A DNA stretch of 50,107 bases from Candidatus Bathyarchaeota archaeon (GCA_018396875.1 JAGTQG010000006.1:1-50107), one strand, 5' to 3'. Numbered from the stretch's first letter, positions 8,428 through 16,247 are shown. Program-made: numbers and translations. The notes: generated by a model not told the origin, from the sequence alone.

Positions 8428-9486
8428 CTAAAGCGACCCACTTAAAAAGCCATATAACAGTCCAGATGCTACGCTCCCAGCCCAAGCAATTACCACGTAG
8501 ATGGCTACAACCTTCCATTTGGCTATCCTTGAAACAGCCATGGCGTTGGCGAAATCGTAGGGTTGCCCCATAAGCCAACTCAGCAAGGCGCCTTTCGACA
8601 TGCCTTTACTCCATAACTCTTGTCCAAGTGCAATTTCGACAAGAGTTGGCGTGTAAAGGGGTCCACCAAGAACTGAGGCTACCAAAACACCAGTAACACC
8701 TGTCAAATATGCTTCAACAATTTCCTCTGGAATAAACGCCGAAAGATAACCCACTACTATAAGGCCAACAATGAAGAATGGGAGAATCTGTTTTGCCAAG
8801 TATCCCGCAAATTTCAGAGCTGCCCAGAGCCTCTCGTCTAAAGGCGGCTTGACAATCTCCACTTTAGCCGAAGGAGCAGCGGAATTGGCTACTTGAAACT
8901 CCTTTTCGATGGCTTTGCCCCACGGTGTTATTGAGACTATAAAGCCTGCAATGAGGGCTACGGCCGCAGACGTTAATATGCGCACTCCTGCTATTTCCCA
9001 TGAAATCATTTCGCCAGTCATCAGAATTGTTAAGATGTTCGCCGCCGGTGCCATTAGAAGGAAGGCGACAGCTGGGCCTATTCCAGCTCCAGCGTATAAG
9101 ACTCCGCCGAAAAGGGGAACCATTGTGCATGAGCAAACAGTTAGGAAGGGCGCCATTCCAAGAGCCAAAAAGTATCCGACGGCTTTGCCCCGCCCCATAT
9201 ATTTTGTTATGGCCTCTTTTGGCACAAACTCGTAGATTAAGCCGGCGACGCTAAACGCGAAAAGGAGACATATCCAAGCGTGGCTGAAGTAGTCGGCAAT
9301 GTAAAGCACCGGAATGGCTATATATACAAGCGGTGTACCCCACAGACCAAGCTCGTCCAGCTTGTTTCTGAAAGTCTCTTTTGTAGGCCGGGCTGTGACG
9401 CGACTATAAACTAGGAGGCTTATAACTATTATGAAAAAGGCTAACAGAATACCTGTTTTGACAGTCCTCTTTGTTTTTCCGTCCAT
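8428..9486 (-). CDS. Permease of the ArsP/DUF318 family
   Basis: A 352-residue polytopic membrane protein with about 8-9 helices. The signature CSCTMVPLFGGVLYAG and FLLMAPAANI, then a second related repeat (VLGGPLYTPTLVEIALG, SWLMGQPYDFANAMAV), belongs to PF03773 (predicted permease; some members, ArsP, export trivalent organoarsenicals). Here it is in one operon with a thioredoxin-like protein and across a shared promoter from an ArsR regulator. The cargo is therefore likely a thiophilic compound such as an arsenical, but other sulfur or metal species are possible. Confidence 0.85.
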   Translation of the reverse strand: MDGKTKRTVKTGILLAFFIIVISLLVYSRVTARPTKETFRNKLDELGLWGTPLVYIAIPVLYIADYFSHAWICLLFAFSVAGLIYEFVPKEAITKYMGRGKAVGYFLALGMAPFLTVCSCTMVPLFGGVLYAGAGIGPAVAFLLMAPAANILTILMTGEMISWEIAGVRILTSAAVALIAGFIVSITPWGKAIEKEFQVANSAAPSAKVEIVKPPLDERLWAALKFAGYLAKQILPFFIVGLIVVGYLSAFIPEEIVEAYLTGVTGVLVASVLGGPLYTPTLVEIALGQELWSKGMSKGALLSWLMGQPYDFANAMAVSRIAKWKVVAIYVVIAWAGSVASGLLYGFLSGSL

Positions 9487-9500
9487 GCTTTTCGTCCTTC

Positions 9501-9773
9501 CTACTTGGCTGCTTCCATTATCATTTTTTCCACTTCTTCCGGGCTTGGAACTCGCCCCATAATTTTGACTGTGTTGTTTATGGCTATAGCCGGCGAAACT
9601 AGCACACCGTATTTTTGAACTATTTCCTTTGACATTATGTTGGCTTTTTCAACGTTAACCATAAAACCAGCTTGCCTAAGCTTTTCAGCCGCCTTTTCTA
9701 CAGCCTTTTTCGCTGCCTGGCATCGCATGCAAGGAGGCTCAGGTCCAATGACTTCTACTTTAACTTCCTTCAT
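9501..9773 (-). CDS. Small thioredoxin-like disulfide protein
   Basis: A 90-residue protein of the thioredoxin_3 (small redox-active disulfide) type. The CxxC motif is EPPCMRCQAA (Cys15, Cys18); the cis-proline region is GVLVSPAIAINNTVKIMGRVPSPEEV. It lies 14 bases upstream of the permease gene on the same strand, making it the first gene of that operon. A good Shine-Dalgarno (AAGGTGA) precedes the ATG. Two paralogues lie across the promoter at 10183 and 10447. It probably exchanges thiols or passes a bound metalloid to its partners. Confidence 0.88.
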   Translation of the reverse strand: MKEVKVEVIGPEPPCMRCQAAKKAVEKAAEKLRQAGFMVNVEKANIMSKEIVQKYGVLVSPAIAINNTVKIMGRVPSPEEVEKMIMEAAK

Positions 9774-9800
9774 GCTTTTTCACCTTGGAGAATGAGAGGA

Positions 9801-9830
9801 TCTATAGCAATATTTAAATATTGCTATAGA
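9801..9830. promoter_or_regulatory. Perfect 30-bp palindrome: bidirectional ArsR operator/promoter
   Basis: The 15-base half site TCTATAGCAATATTT is followed directly by its exact reverse complement AAATATTGCTATAGA. The centre TATTTAAATA is a TATA box that reads the same on both strands. It is 25-30 bases from the starts of the arsR gene (right) and about the same distance from the expected start of the thioredoxin-like transcript (left). A dimeric ArsR bound here would block TBP for both directions. Confidence 0.8.
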
Positions 9831-9855
9831 CTTTGCTTTAAACGTGCATCCGACA

Positions 9856-10167
9856 ATGAAAAACATCGACAAGTTTAGGGCTAGGGTGTTCAACGCGCTC
9901 GCTGACCCTGTTAGGCTTAAGATCCTCGAGTTCTTGCGCGATGGCGAGAGATGCGTCTGCGAAATCGTTCCATATGTTGGTATAGCCCAGCCGCTGGTTT
10001 CTAGACACTTGGCGATTCTGAAGCGGTGCGGACTTGTAAGGGATAGGAAAGAGGGAAACAAGCGGTTCTATTCGGTGACAAGTCCGACTGTTTTCAGGGT
10101 GATTGACGCCGTTGACGCAAGCTTTGTGGATGCACTTGTGAGGCATGTTGTTGAACAGATAGCCTAG
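9856..10167 (+). CDS. ArsR/SmtB-family repressor
   Basis: A 103-residue winged-helix regulator (FNALADPVRLKILEFL, recognition helix IAQPLVSRHLAILKRCGLV, wing RKEGNKRFYSV). The stretch GERCVCEIV carries a CxC pair at the place of the classic ELCVCDL metal-binding motif, so it likely senses a thiophilic metal or metalloid, or thiol oxidation. An upstream in-frame GTG at 9844 could also serve as a leaderless start. It is the first gene of the right-hand operon and probably binds the palindrome at 9801-9830. Confidence 0.9.
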   Translation: MKNIDKFRARVFNALADPVRLKILEFLRDGERCVCEIVPYVGIAQPLVSRHLAILKRCGLVRDRKEGNKRFYSVTSPTVFRVIDAVDASFVDALVRHVVEQIA

Positions 10168-10182
10168 AGGAGGGAGTCAAAA

Positions 10183-10443
10183 ATGGTTGTGAAGGTTGAA
10201 ACCTTTACGGCGGAACCGCCGTGTGCGGGTTGCCTAAAACTTTTAGAGTATGCAGATTCGATTAAGGCGAGATATGGCGATAGAGTGGAAGTTATAAAGC
10301 ATATTGGACCATGCGAGGAGTTCAGCAAATACGGCTTAACAGTGGTTCCAGCCATAGTCTTCAATGAGGGCAAAATAAAAATCATGGGCGTCTGCCCAAG
10401 CCTCCAAACCATTGAAGCTGCGCTTAAGGAAATGGGGGTTTAG
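10183..10443 (+). CDS. Thioredoxin-like disulfide protein with CxxC
   Basis: An 86-residue thioredoxin_3-type protein. CAGC at residues 14-17 is the redox pair; cis-Pro region LTVVPAIVFNEGKIKIMGVCPSLQTI contains a further Cys (GVCPS). It sits 15 bases after arsR. It is clearly a paralogue of the next gene (same EPPC and IxIxGVCPS motifs) and more distantly of the 9501 gene. Confidence 0.85.
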   Translation: MVVKVETFTAEPPCAGCLKLLEYADSIKARYGDRVEVIKHIGPCEEFSKYGLTVVPAIVFNEGKIKIMGVCPSLQTIEAALKEMGV

Positions 10444-10446
10444 GAA

Positions 10447-10707
10447 GTGCCGGTAAAAGTTGAGGTTTTCACTTCTGAACCGCCATGCTCAGGCGGAAGA
10501 CTGCTCCTCAAACTCATAGAGAAAATCAAAGAAGAGTACAAGGATAAAATTGAGGTTGAAATCTACCGTGGAATAAACCCGAAACTAAGTGAGTATGGCA
10601 TAAACTCCAGTCCCGCCGTAGTCATCGACAAGGACATTCGTATAATAGGGGTTTGTCCAAGTGAAGAAACTTTCAAAGAAGCGTTAAGAGAGGCAGGCGT
10701 TCAATAG
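10447..10707 (+). CDS. Thioredoxin-like protein with altered active site
   Basis: An 86-residue paralogue of the previous gene, with GTG start 3 bases after its stop. The active site reads EPPCSGG, so the first Cys (residue 14) is kept while the second is replaced by Gly. The distal Cys in GVCPSEETF is also kept. A monothiol protein of this kind could bind a metal or form mixed disulfides but not a normal CxxC disulfide. Its stop overlaps the next start (TAGTG). Confidence 0.8.
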   Translation: MPVKVEVFTSEPPCSGGRLLLKLIEKIKEEYKDKIEVEIYRGINPKLSEYGINSSPAVVIDKDIRIIGVCPSEETFKEALREAGVQ

Positions 10708-11045
10708 TGTCCGAGGTTGTCAAACAGACTTGGCGTGGAATACCTCGCGAGAAGATAGATTGGCATCCAACCGTTGACCCGGAACTTTGCATAGGATGCG
10801 GTATATGCGTCTTAAATTGCGGGAAAAACGTTTACCGGTTCAACTATGAGAAAGATGTGGCCGTAGTTGCAAATCCAATAAACTGTATGGTAGGCTGCAC
10901 AACATGCCAAAACACTTGCCCGCAACACGCAATAAGTTTTCCACCGTTATCTTACCTGCACAAGTTGATAAAGAAGAATATGGTGGTGCAACGTAGTAGA
11001 GAAGAACTACTAGCAAACAAGACAAAATACGAGGTTAAAAAGTAG
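10707..11045 (+). CDS. Ferredoxin, 2x[4Fe-4S]-type
   Basis: A 112-residue protein with GTG start sharing one base with the preceding stop. Cluster motifs are CIGCGICVLNC (C-x2-C-x2-C-x3-C) and CMVGCTTCQNTCP (C-x3-C-x2-C-x3-C), the latter followed by AISFPP. It matches the ferredoxin part of the 7876 fusion but has no zinc ribbon; instead it ends in a basic helix. Its place between thioredoxin-like genes and a 4Fe-4S protein suggests it feeds electrons to these. Confidence 0.85.
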   Translation: MSEVVKQTWRGIPREKIDWHPTVDPELCIGCGICVLNCGKNVYRFNYEKDVAVVANPINCMVGCTTCQNTCPQHAISFPPLSYLHKLIKKNMVVQRSREELLANKTKYEVKK

Positions 11046-11059
11046 TTTGGAGATGCCTT

Positions 11060-11650
11060 TTGGAGAAAAACGCTGAGGATTTGGCTGAACTCCTTTTTGC
11101 AGATGTTGTTGTCAGAAAGATCGAAATTAAAGAGATTTCGCCTTGTACAGCCGACCCGGAAAGGATTAAGTTTTTGGCGCAGGCTGACAAGCCCCTAGAA
11201 GATATTTTGCCGATTCTTTATTTGGCTATTCCAAACGCCAAATACTCCGAAAAGCTCGGCGCATTAAGCTACATGTACCAGCAACACTTGATAACCATTT
11301 TCGCTAATGGCAGAATTAGCATGACCTACGTTAAAGATAGAAACGAGGCAAACCAACTTGTCGAAGAGGCTAGATGGCTGATAAACCGCGCCATTATATA
11401 CCTGAAAACCCATGGAAAACCAAGCCCCGAAATCGTTCAAGCCAAAAAAGAGCTGACGCCAGTAAAAATTTACGAGATGCTGCCGAAAACGAACTGCAAA
11501 ATGTGTGGAGAACAAGGCTGCTTCGCCTTCGCAGCAAAACTCTTAAACGGAGAGAAAACACTGCAAGACTGCCCACCACTAGACTATAAGGAGCACAACA
11601 AACTCAAGTTTCAAATAGAGAAAATGCTCAGTCCAATCAAGTTGAAGTAG
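11060..11650 (+). CDS. 4Fe-4S (FeS domain) protein of unknown role
   Basis: A 196-residue protein, TTG start. The C-terminal part (about 140-172) has CKMCGEQGCFAFAAKLLNG followed by DCPPL, the 4-Cys pattern of the FeS domain (PF04060) found in RnfB and in the corrinoid protein of the acetyl-CoA pathway. The N-terminal 130 residues (EISPCTADPERIKFLAQ, ISMTYVKDRNEANQLVEEARWLINRAI) are not recognised. It follows the ferredoxin by 14 bases and is the last gene of the ArsR-headed operon. Confidence 0.75.
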   Translation: MEKNAEDLAELLFADVVVRKIEIKEISPCTADPERIKFLAQADKPLEDILPILYLAIPNAKYSEKLGALSYMYQQHLITIFANGRISMTYVKDRNEANQLVEEARWLINRAIIYLKTHGKPSPEIVQAKKELTPVKIYEMLPKTNCKMCGEQGCFAFAAKLLNGEKTLQDCPPLDYKEHNKLKFQIEKMLSPIKLK

Positions 11651-11666
11651 GCGCGACTGCAACTTT

Positions 11667-11702
11667 CAAAACATATTTAAGTATTTTGTTTCGTAATCAG
11701 CC
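11667..11702 (+). promoter_or_regulatory. Promoter of the second arsR gene
   Basis: The TATA-like ATATTTAAG at about 11673-11681 is centred near 26 bases before the ATG at 11703, so the transcript is likely leaderless. The box is framed by an imperfect inverted repeat (outer arms CAAAA / TTTTG at 11667-11671 and 11684-11688), a possible operator for autoregulation. Confidence 0.45.
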
Positions 11703-12104
11703 ATGGGATTCGATAAAATGTCCAAGCCAAAGATTAATGAAAGACTTATGCGGCTGGTGATCTCTGGACTTTGCCCTCACGAGGACCCAACAGAATATGC
11801 GGAAGAACTAAAAGAGTTAGCCAACGCTGTTGTAAACGTTGACGAAGCTGAAAGGCTGTGCAAGACTTTAAGGGCGTTAGCAGACACAAACAGGATAAGA
11901 ATTCTAAAACTGTTAGAAGTTAGAGAAATGTGCGTCTGCGAAATCATGATCGCCCTCGGGTTAACACAGCCAACAGCCTCGCACCACCTTAGAATCTTGG
12001 AAAACGCTAGGCTCATAAAGGGGAGAAGAGAGGGCAAATGGGTTTTCTACAAGATTGCAAAGCCAGAAATAATGCGAATTCTACAAGAATTAGATAGGGT
12101 GTGA
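11703..12104 (+). CDS. ArsR-family regulator with N-terminal extension
   Basis: A 133-residue protein. Residues 50-125 form an ArsR winged helix (LCKTLRALADTNRIRILKLL, LTQPTASHHLRILENARLI, RREGKWVFYKI) with EMCVCEIMIALG giving a CxC sensor site like that of the first ArsR. The first 45 residues (ISGLCPHEDPTEYAEELKELANAVV) are extra and carry a further Cys and His. It ends 5 bases before a convergent hypothetical gene. Its own target may be the same redox island. Confidence 0.85.
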   Translation: MGFDKMSKPKINERLMRLVISGLCPHEDPTEYAEELKELANAVVNVDEAERLCKTLRALADTNRIRILKLLEVREMCVCEIMIALGLTQPTASHHLRILENARLIKGRREGKWVFYKIAKPEIMRILQELDRV

Positions 12105-12109
12105 AATGC

Positions 12110-12460
12110 TTAAATGGTCCAGTATGAACAGATAAGCATGTTTTCACGTTTAATCTGTTCCTTTAGGAACTTTACGACATCTTCCTCCTCTAAGTAGCGA
12201 TTTCCCTTAACGTCCCTTCGCAGTGAGATACCTGTTTCTCTGAGTTTTTCGCCATCCCCTGGGGAATCTATTAAGACGTAATAGGCTTGTCCAGCGGGCA
12301 ATATAAGCCTCAAATTGGTTAGCTCCCTTTTTGGCGACAGCCCATCTTGTTCAATGTTGTAAACTATGGCTTTGGGATTTAGGCTTTCAGCTAGGCGTTT
12401 GAATTCAACCCAGCTTCTAATTTTAACTACGCCTTTGCTAGAACTCTCTTTCGATTGCAT
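12110..12460 (-). CDS. Hypothetical protein (116 aa)
   Basis: A soluble 116-residue protein with no family I recognise. It has an alternating strand/helix pattern: SWVEFKRLAESLNPKAIVYNIEQ, LTNLRLILPAGQAYYVLIDSP, a turn DGEKLRETGISLRRDVKGN, and a C-terminal helix EEEDVVKFLKEQIKRENM. It may continue the minus-strand unit that begins with the small zinc-finger gene at 12511-12645, which ends 50 bases upstream. Confidence 0.6.
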   Translation of the reverse strand: MQSKESSSKGVVKIRSWVEFKRLAESLNPKAIVYNIEQDGLSPKRELTNLRLILPAGQAYYVLIDSPGDGEKLRETGISLRRDVKGNRYLEEEDVVKFLKEQIKRENMLICSYWTI

Positions 12461-12510
12461 GATCTCATCAACTAATAATGTTAAGTTTTACATTTAAGGA
12501 CATGCATATC

Positions 12511-12645
12511 CTATGGAAAAAGTTCAATCTCTTTTTTGGCGCCACATTTGACACAAACAAGCTTAACGTGGGACTTATTTTCCGTCAAGCCTTCAGCTTT
12601 CCACTCATGGTTGCATTCAGACACTCCTTCTTTTGTTTCGCTCAT
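12511..12645 (-). CDS. Small zinc-finger protein (44 aa)
   Basis: A minus-strand ORF of 44 codons starting at ATG 12643-12645 (MSETKEGVSECNHEWKAEG) and ending at TAG 12511-12513. Metal-ligand pairs CNH and CVKC are 20-odd residues apart, separated by SHVKLV, a compact zinc-ribbon pattern common in tiny archaeal proteins. A TATA-like AAATTTAAATTC (minus strand, about 12677-12688) lies upstream. The plus-strand ORF over the same bases has no recognisable content. Confidence 0.65.
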   Translation of the reverse strand: MSETKEGVSECNHEWKAEGLTENKSHVKLVCVKCGAKKEIELFP

Positions 12646-12784
12646 GTCTTTTCCTCAGTATTAACTTCATATTCAAGAATTTAAATTTATTGTTTCAAAA
12701 GTATTCACCACCACATGCACCATGAAGGTTTCTCCGTGACCGATAATTGACGTTAGACTTAATGTAGAAAGAGAGGAGGACGCG

Positions 12785-13060
12785 CTAGAGCTTCTTGTAG
12801 ACTATGTCTTTTTCTCTTACGCGTTGCGCCACTTTCAAGCCTATGCTTTGTCCGGCTTCAGCTCTTTGCACGTTTTTATGTTCTATCTGCATGGACTCCA
12901 CGACTTGTTCGAAGTCTGTTGTCGGTCCCTTTATGACTATGCGGTCTCCAACAGCTAACGGAGCCTTAAGCTCAACAACGGCAACGCTGATCTTGGTAAA
13001 GTAGTGGGTTACACGTCCCACTTCGACAAGGTTTTCTTCGCTCAAACACTTCATCTCCAA
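12785..13060 (-). CDS. EF-Tu domain 2-like protein
   Basis: A 91-residue protein that looks like a stand-alone beta barrel of the elongation-factor domain 2 type: VGRVTHYFTKISVAVVELKAPLAVGDRIVIKG, then VVESMQIEHKNVQRAEAGQSIGLKVAQRVREKD. The IxxxxxxVxxAxAGxxIGL pattern is diagnostic. Such short proteins are common in archaea and annotated as translation-factor-like, sometimes near U32 peptidases; the function is unproven. It is the gene after PEP carboxylase in reverse order, 35 bases away. Confidence 0.8.
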   Translation of the reverse strand: MEMKCLSEENLVEVGRVTHYFTKISVAVVELKAPLAVGDRIVIKGPTTDFEQVVESMQIEHKNVQRAEAGQSIGLKVAQRVREKDIVYKKL

Positions 13061-13095
13061 AGAATAAAGCGGCTTTTATCCATAAAAAACTTGTT

Positions 13096-14676
13096 TTAGC
13101 CTAGGCATCTGCGGATTCTGGCAGCCTCAACTAGGCATTTCTGTGCGTCTTGGCTGTCCTGTTCGAGGAATGCTATTAGAAAGTCGTTTACCATATTCTC
13201 GTATCTATGCTGTGTGAGGCTTCGGGGTCCAAGATTTATAGAAAAATTTTGCTCAACAGCCTCAAGGTCTTCGAAGACTCCAACCAGTCCAAGATGTAAG
13301 TCTCCTTCGCCAACTCCGACTATTTTAGCCAGCAGTCGGCACATGTCCTTAAGCATGTCTAGGTTGCGCCAAGATAGGAAGCCGCCAGCAAACTCTAAAT
13401 CGTGTTTGAGATTAATGTAGTACTTGTTTAGGGCGTCCCATTCAGCCTCATTTAGATCGTTTACGGCTCTGAAACCGATAAACTCTGGTGGAATCCCAAG
13501 CGAATAGAGGGCTGCCGCGAAGGGTATAGCCCTCGGAAGCGACACTTTTCCGACGCTTCGACTATAGCCGAAAAGTCCAATGTGGAGTTTTCTAGCACGC
13601 CTTTGGGGCACAAGTCCTGCCACATGATTAATCAGCGGGGCCAAACGCTCAACCACCTCTTGATATTTCGCCATAAACTTGGCTAGAACGCTCTTCAAAA
13701 CTTCAATTTCATACGGCTCTACAACTGTGGGTTCGCCATATGGAATTTTCTCGTTCAAAAATTTTATGGCTTCCTTTACGCTTTCAAGCGGGTAATCGTA
13801 TTTCAAGGCTGATTGAATGGTTACGGTGCATACTCCCGCATATTCTTTTATGAAGTGGTCAATGTTATCTGGTGATAAGTGTCCCCTAAAGGGCATGGTG
13901 CCAACACCCACGATAGGGTATATTCGTAAACCAGCAGCCTCTTCCAGTTGTTTCAGTTTTGAGAAGGCTATTTTGCATAGGATTACCGCGCATACAAGCC
14001 CATAGTTTAGGGCGGGATCTGACCTAGCTATGAAAACTCGAAGGTATTTTGGCTTAACAACTCTCAAATATGGTTCGACTATCTGGTCTGTTCTGAGGAT
14101 GCTTTCCATGTCTTCTATAAGGGGGATAACTTCTATGCTTTTCGGCTTGAAAGCGCCGATCCAGTCTGCAACCTTCACTGAACCGTTCAATTCAACGTTT
14201 TCAGCACCGGCTATGGTTTTCTCATAATACCTTAGCAGCCAAAAAAGCTCGTTGCTGGTTGTTGTGAAGGGCAGAATGACTTCAAAAATGGGGGAGACTT
14301 CCCGCTTGTAGAAAGTGCTTGCGATGTCATGTGCCACGGGAATGTTAACCAAAGATTCCAAGAGAATTTTGCGTTCTGTAACTTCAACTTTTGGGTTTGG
14401 AACTCGATAGGTTAGGTAAACATCTTCGCCGAGAACCTTCTCCCTGAAAAATTCGCCGTACTTGCTTAGAAGCTTCCGCACCACATGGGTGTCCACATCT
14501 TTGCCTTCGGAGTCCCACATAACCTCCATACAGCCGAGCACATTGTAGGCGAAAAAAGCCTCGTCAATTTCAGCGTCCCCTTGAATAACGTCGCCGTTAA
14601 CCCAATTTGGAAGAGATACGTTGTCCGGATGCTGTGTGGACATGGTTCTTGGAATTTTTCTGTCCACCGAATCCAT
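13096..14676 (-). CDS. ppcA: Phosphoenolpyruvate carboxylase, archaeal type
   Basis: A 526-residue protein of the short archaeal PEPC family, which adds bicarbonate to PEP to give oxaloacetate (anaplerosis). The start PRTMSTQHPDNVSLP, the mid-protein GVGTMPFRGHLSPDN and the late LFGYSRSVGKVSLPRAIPFAAALYSLG are typical. It is full length. Together with malate dehydrogenase at 48.5 kb this supports C4-dicarboxylate metabolism. Confidence 0.95.
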   Translation of the reverse strand: MDSVDRKIPRTMSTQHPDNVSLPNWVNGDVIQGDAEIDEAFFAYNVLGCMEVMWDSEGKDVDTHVVRKLLSKYGEFFREKVLGEDVYLTYRVPNPKVEVTERKILLESLVNIPVAHDIASTFYKREVSPIFEVILPFTTTSNELFWLLRYYEKTIAGAENVELNGSVKVADWIGAFKPKSIEVIPLIEDMESILRTDQIVEPYLRVVKPKYLRVFIARSDPALNYGLVCAVILCKIAFSKLKQLEEAAGLRIYPIVGVGTMPFRGHLSPDNIDHFIKEYAGVCTVTIQSALKYDYPLESVKEAIKFLNEKIPYGEPTVVEPYEIEVLKSVLAKFMAKYQEVVERLAPLINHVAGLVPQRRARKLHIGLFGYSRSVGKVSLPRAIPFAAALYSLGIPPEFIGFRAVNDLNEAEWDALNKYYINLKHDLEFAGGFLSWRNLDMLKDMCRLLAKIVGVGEGDLHLGLVGVFEDLEAVEQNFSINLGPRSLTQHRYENMVNDFLIAFLEQDSQDAQKCLVEAARIRRCLG

Positions 14677-14796
14677 TTTCGAAACCCTCTAGGCTATTGC
14701 TGTCCAAGAGTATAAGCCTTAAGCTGAAACTTTGGTAAAGAAAACAAGTCAAGGCGTTTCTGTCTTTCATTTTTCGTAAAAAATACACGTGAGGGT

Positions 14797-16092
14797 TTAA
14801 CCGAGAATCTCTCCTTCAAGATGTGTCGGAAAAGCCTTTGAAACTTTAACCCGCACAACGGTTCCAAGAAGATTTGCTGCATTTTTCACTACAACTGGTT
14901 TGTAGGCAAAGTTTCTGCCAACCCAAGAGTTGGGAACGGTGCCTCGTTCATCAATCAAGACCTCGCCATCCCACCCAATCCACCTCATGTTCTTCTCAAG
15001 GGCTATCTTCAAAGCTAAACCACTAAGCATAGAGCTTCTTTCCTTAATTTCTGAAAATGGCACAGTTCCATCCATCTTGGCAGCCAGAGTTCTGGGTCTT
15101 GCAAAAAATTTAGAAACGTTCACTATGTCTGGCTTAACTTCCTCCAACAAACGCAAAGTTTTTTCAAAAGCGTCGTGTGTCTCGCCCGGGAAACCGCAGA
15201 TAACATCCGTTGCTATTGTTACTTCCGGAAAGGCTTCACGGAAGGCATTTACAATCTGCTTAAAATCTTCTACAGTGTAGAATCTCCGCATCCGCATCAA
15301 CACCTCATTGTCTCCACTTTGGACCGGAATGTGAAGAAACTTGAAGATCTTCTCGTCCCTGTATGCTTCGATAAGCTTGTCTAAGATTCTCAGAGCCATG
15401 TTTGGAGTCATCATTCCAACTCGAACCTTGAAGTCGCCGTCAACACCGCAAACAGCCCTTAAAAGCTCGGGAAGACTTGTTCCAATATCCAACCCATAAC
15501 ATGCCGTGTCTTGGGAGGTTAGCCAAAACTCCCGCACTCCACCGGCTAAATCTAATTTAACTCGCTCGGTTATTTCATCCACCGTGTAGCTTCTTAAGCG
15601 ACCCCGAGCAAAAAGCACACAGCAATAGGCACATGAACCCAAACATCCATAACTTATCGGGATTATACCTACAACAGGGTTGATCCGAACTCGTGGAAGT
15701 TTAAGGCTTGGCTTAGCCCTTTCTGCATCCTCCAAAGCCAGAACCTTCTCTCCCATGAGCACAGTTCTAACGATGTCAACAATTTTCTCGCCCAATGCTG
15801 GACCAGCTACTCCGTTAAAAGCTGTCTCGCGTTGCAATCTCTCAAAGTTGATAAGGGGTAAACAGCCCACGACAACAAGTTTTTTACTTTTTGGAACACG
15901 CTTCAAAAGTTCTATCATACGGTTTTCTGTTGGTCCCTTGACGGCGCAAGTATTATAAACAATCACGTCCGCATCCGCTAAACTATCCACGAGAATGTAT
16001 CCAGCTTCCGCTAAGCATCCAGCCATAACTTCTCCGTCAGCCAAATTCGTTGAGCAACCAAAGCTCTTAAGGAACACTCGCGCGGCTGCCAT
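14797..16092 (-). CDS. tRNA t6A37 methylthiotransferase (archaeal/eukaryotic type)
   Basis: A 431-residue enzyme with three domains: UPF0004 with cysteines (SFGCSTNLADGE, YNTCAVKGPTE, VVGCLP), a radical SAM core with CLGSCAYC (C-x3-C-x2-C) and ICGFPGETHD, and a C-terminal TRAM-like beta domain (NLLGTVVRVKV). It inserts a methylthio group on t6A37 of tRNA, like CDKAL1/MtaB. In the motif after the cluster, CVLFARGRLRSY is normal for the archaeal group. It is divergent from the RHH-ftsZ pair. Confidence 0.93.
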   Translation of the reverse strand: MAAARVFLKSFGCSTNLADGEVMAGCLAEAGYILVDSLADADVIVYNTCAVKGPTENRMIELLKRVPKSKKLVVVGCLPLINFERLQRETAFNGVAGPALGEKIVDIVRTVLMGEKVLALEDAERAKPSLKLPRVRINPVVGIIPISYGCLGSCAYCCVLFARGRLRSYTVDEITERVKLDLAGGVREFWLTSQDTACYGLDIGTSLPELLRAVCGVDGDFKVRVGMMTPNMALRILDKLIEAYRDEKIFKFLHIPVQSGDNEVLMRMRRFYTVEDFKQIVNAFREAFPEVTIATDVICGFPGETHDAFEKTLRLLEEVKPDIVNVSKFFARPRTLAAKMDGTVPFSEIKERSSMLSGLALKIALEKNMRWIGWDGEVLIDERGTVPNSWVGRNFAYKPVVVKNAANLLGTVVRVKVSKAFPTHLEGEILG

Positions 16093-16204
16093 GGCAGTAC
16101 ATTAAATGCTTCAAAAAGAGATAAAAACCTAAAGGTCTTCCTGCAACTAGTTTTACAAAATTTTGAAACCACTCTTTGGTAAACTTTAAAAATAAAATCA
16201 CCAG

Positions 16205-16247
16205 CATATTTAAAACATATTTAAAACATGTTATACACAAGTATAAC
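16205..16247 (+). promoter_or_regulatory. RHH-ftsZ promoter with tandem TATA repeats and inverted repeat
   Basis: An 11-base direct repeat CATATTTAAAA occurs back to back at 16205-16215 and 16216-16226; each copy holds a TATA-like box. It is followed by an inverted repeat GTTATAC - ACAA - GTATAAC (16230-16236 and 16241-16247), which falls where transcription would start. This fits an operator bound by a small dimeric repressor, perhaps the RHH protein encoded next. Confidence 0.6.

Noticed and set aside
8231-8578. Longer start for the small zinc-ribbon gene
   Set aside because: The extra 51 codons lie inside the permease gene in another frame and have no family content; ATG 8425 directly after the permease stop is the likely start.
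12478-12684. A 68-codon plus-strand ORF
   Set aside because: The opposite strand encodes a small protein with clear zinc ligands and its own promoter; the plus-strand product has no features.
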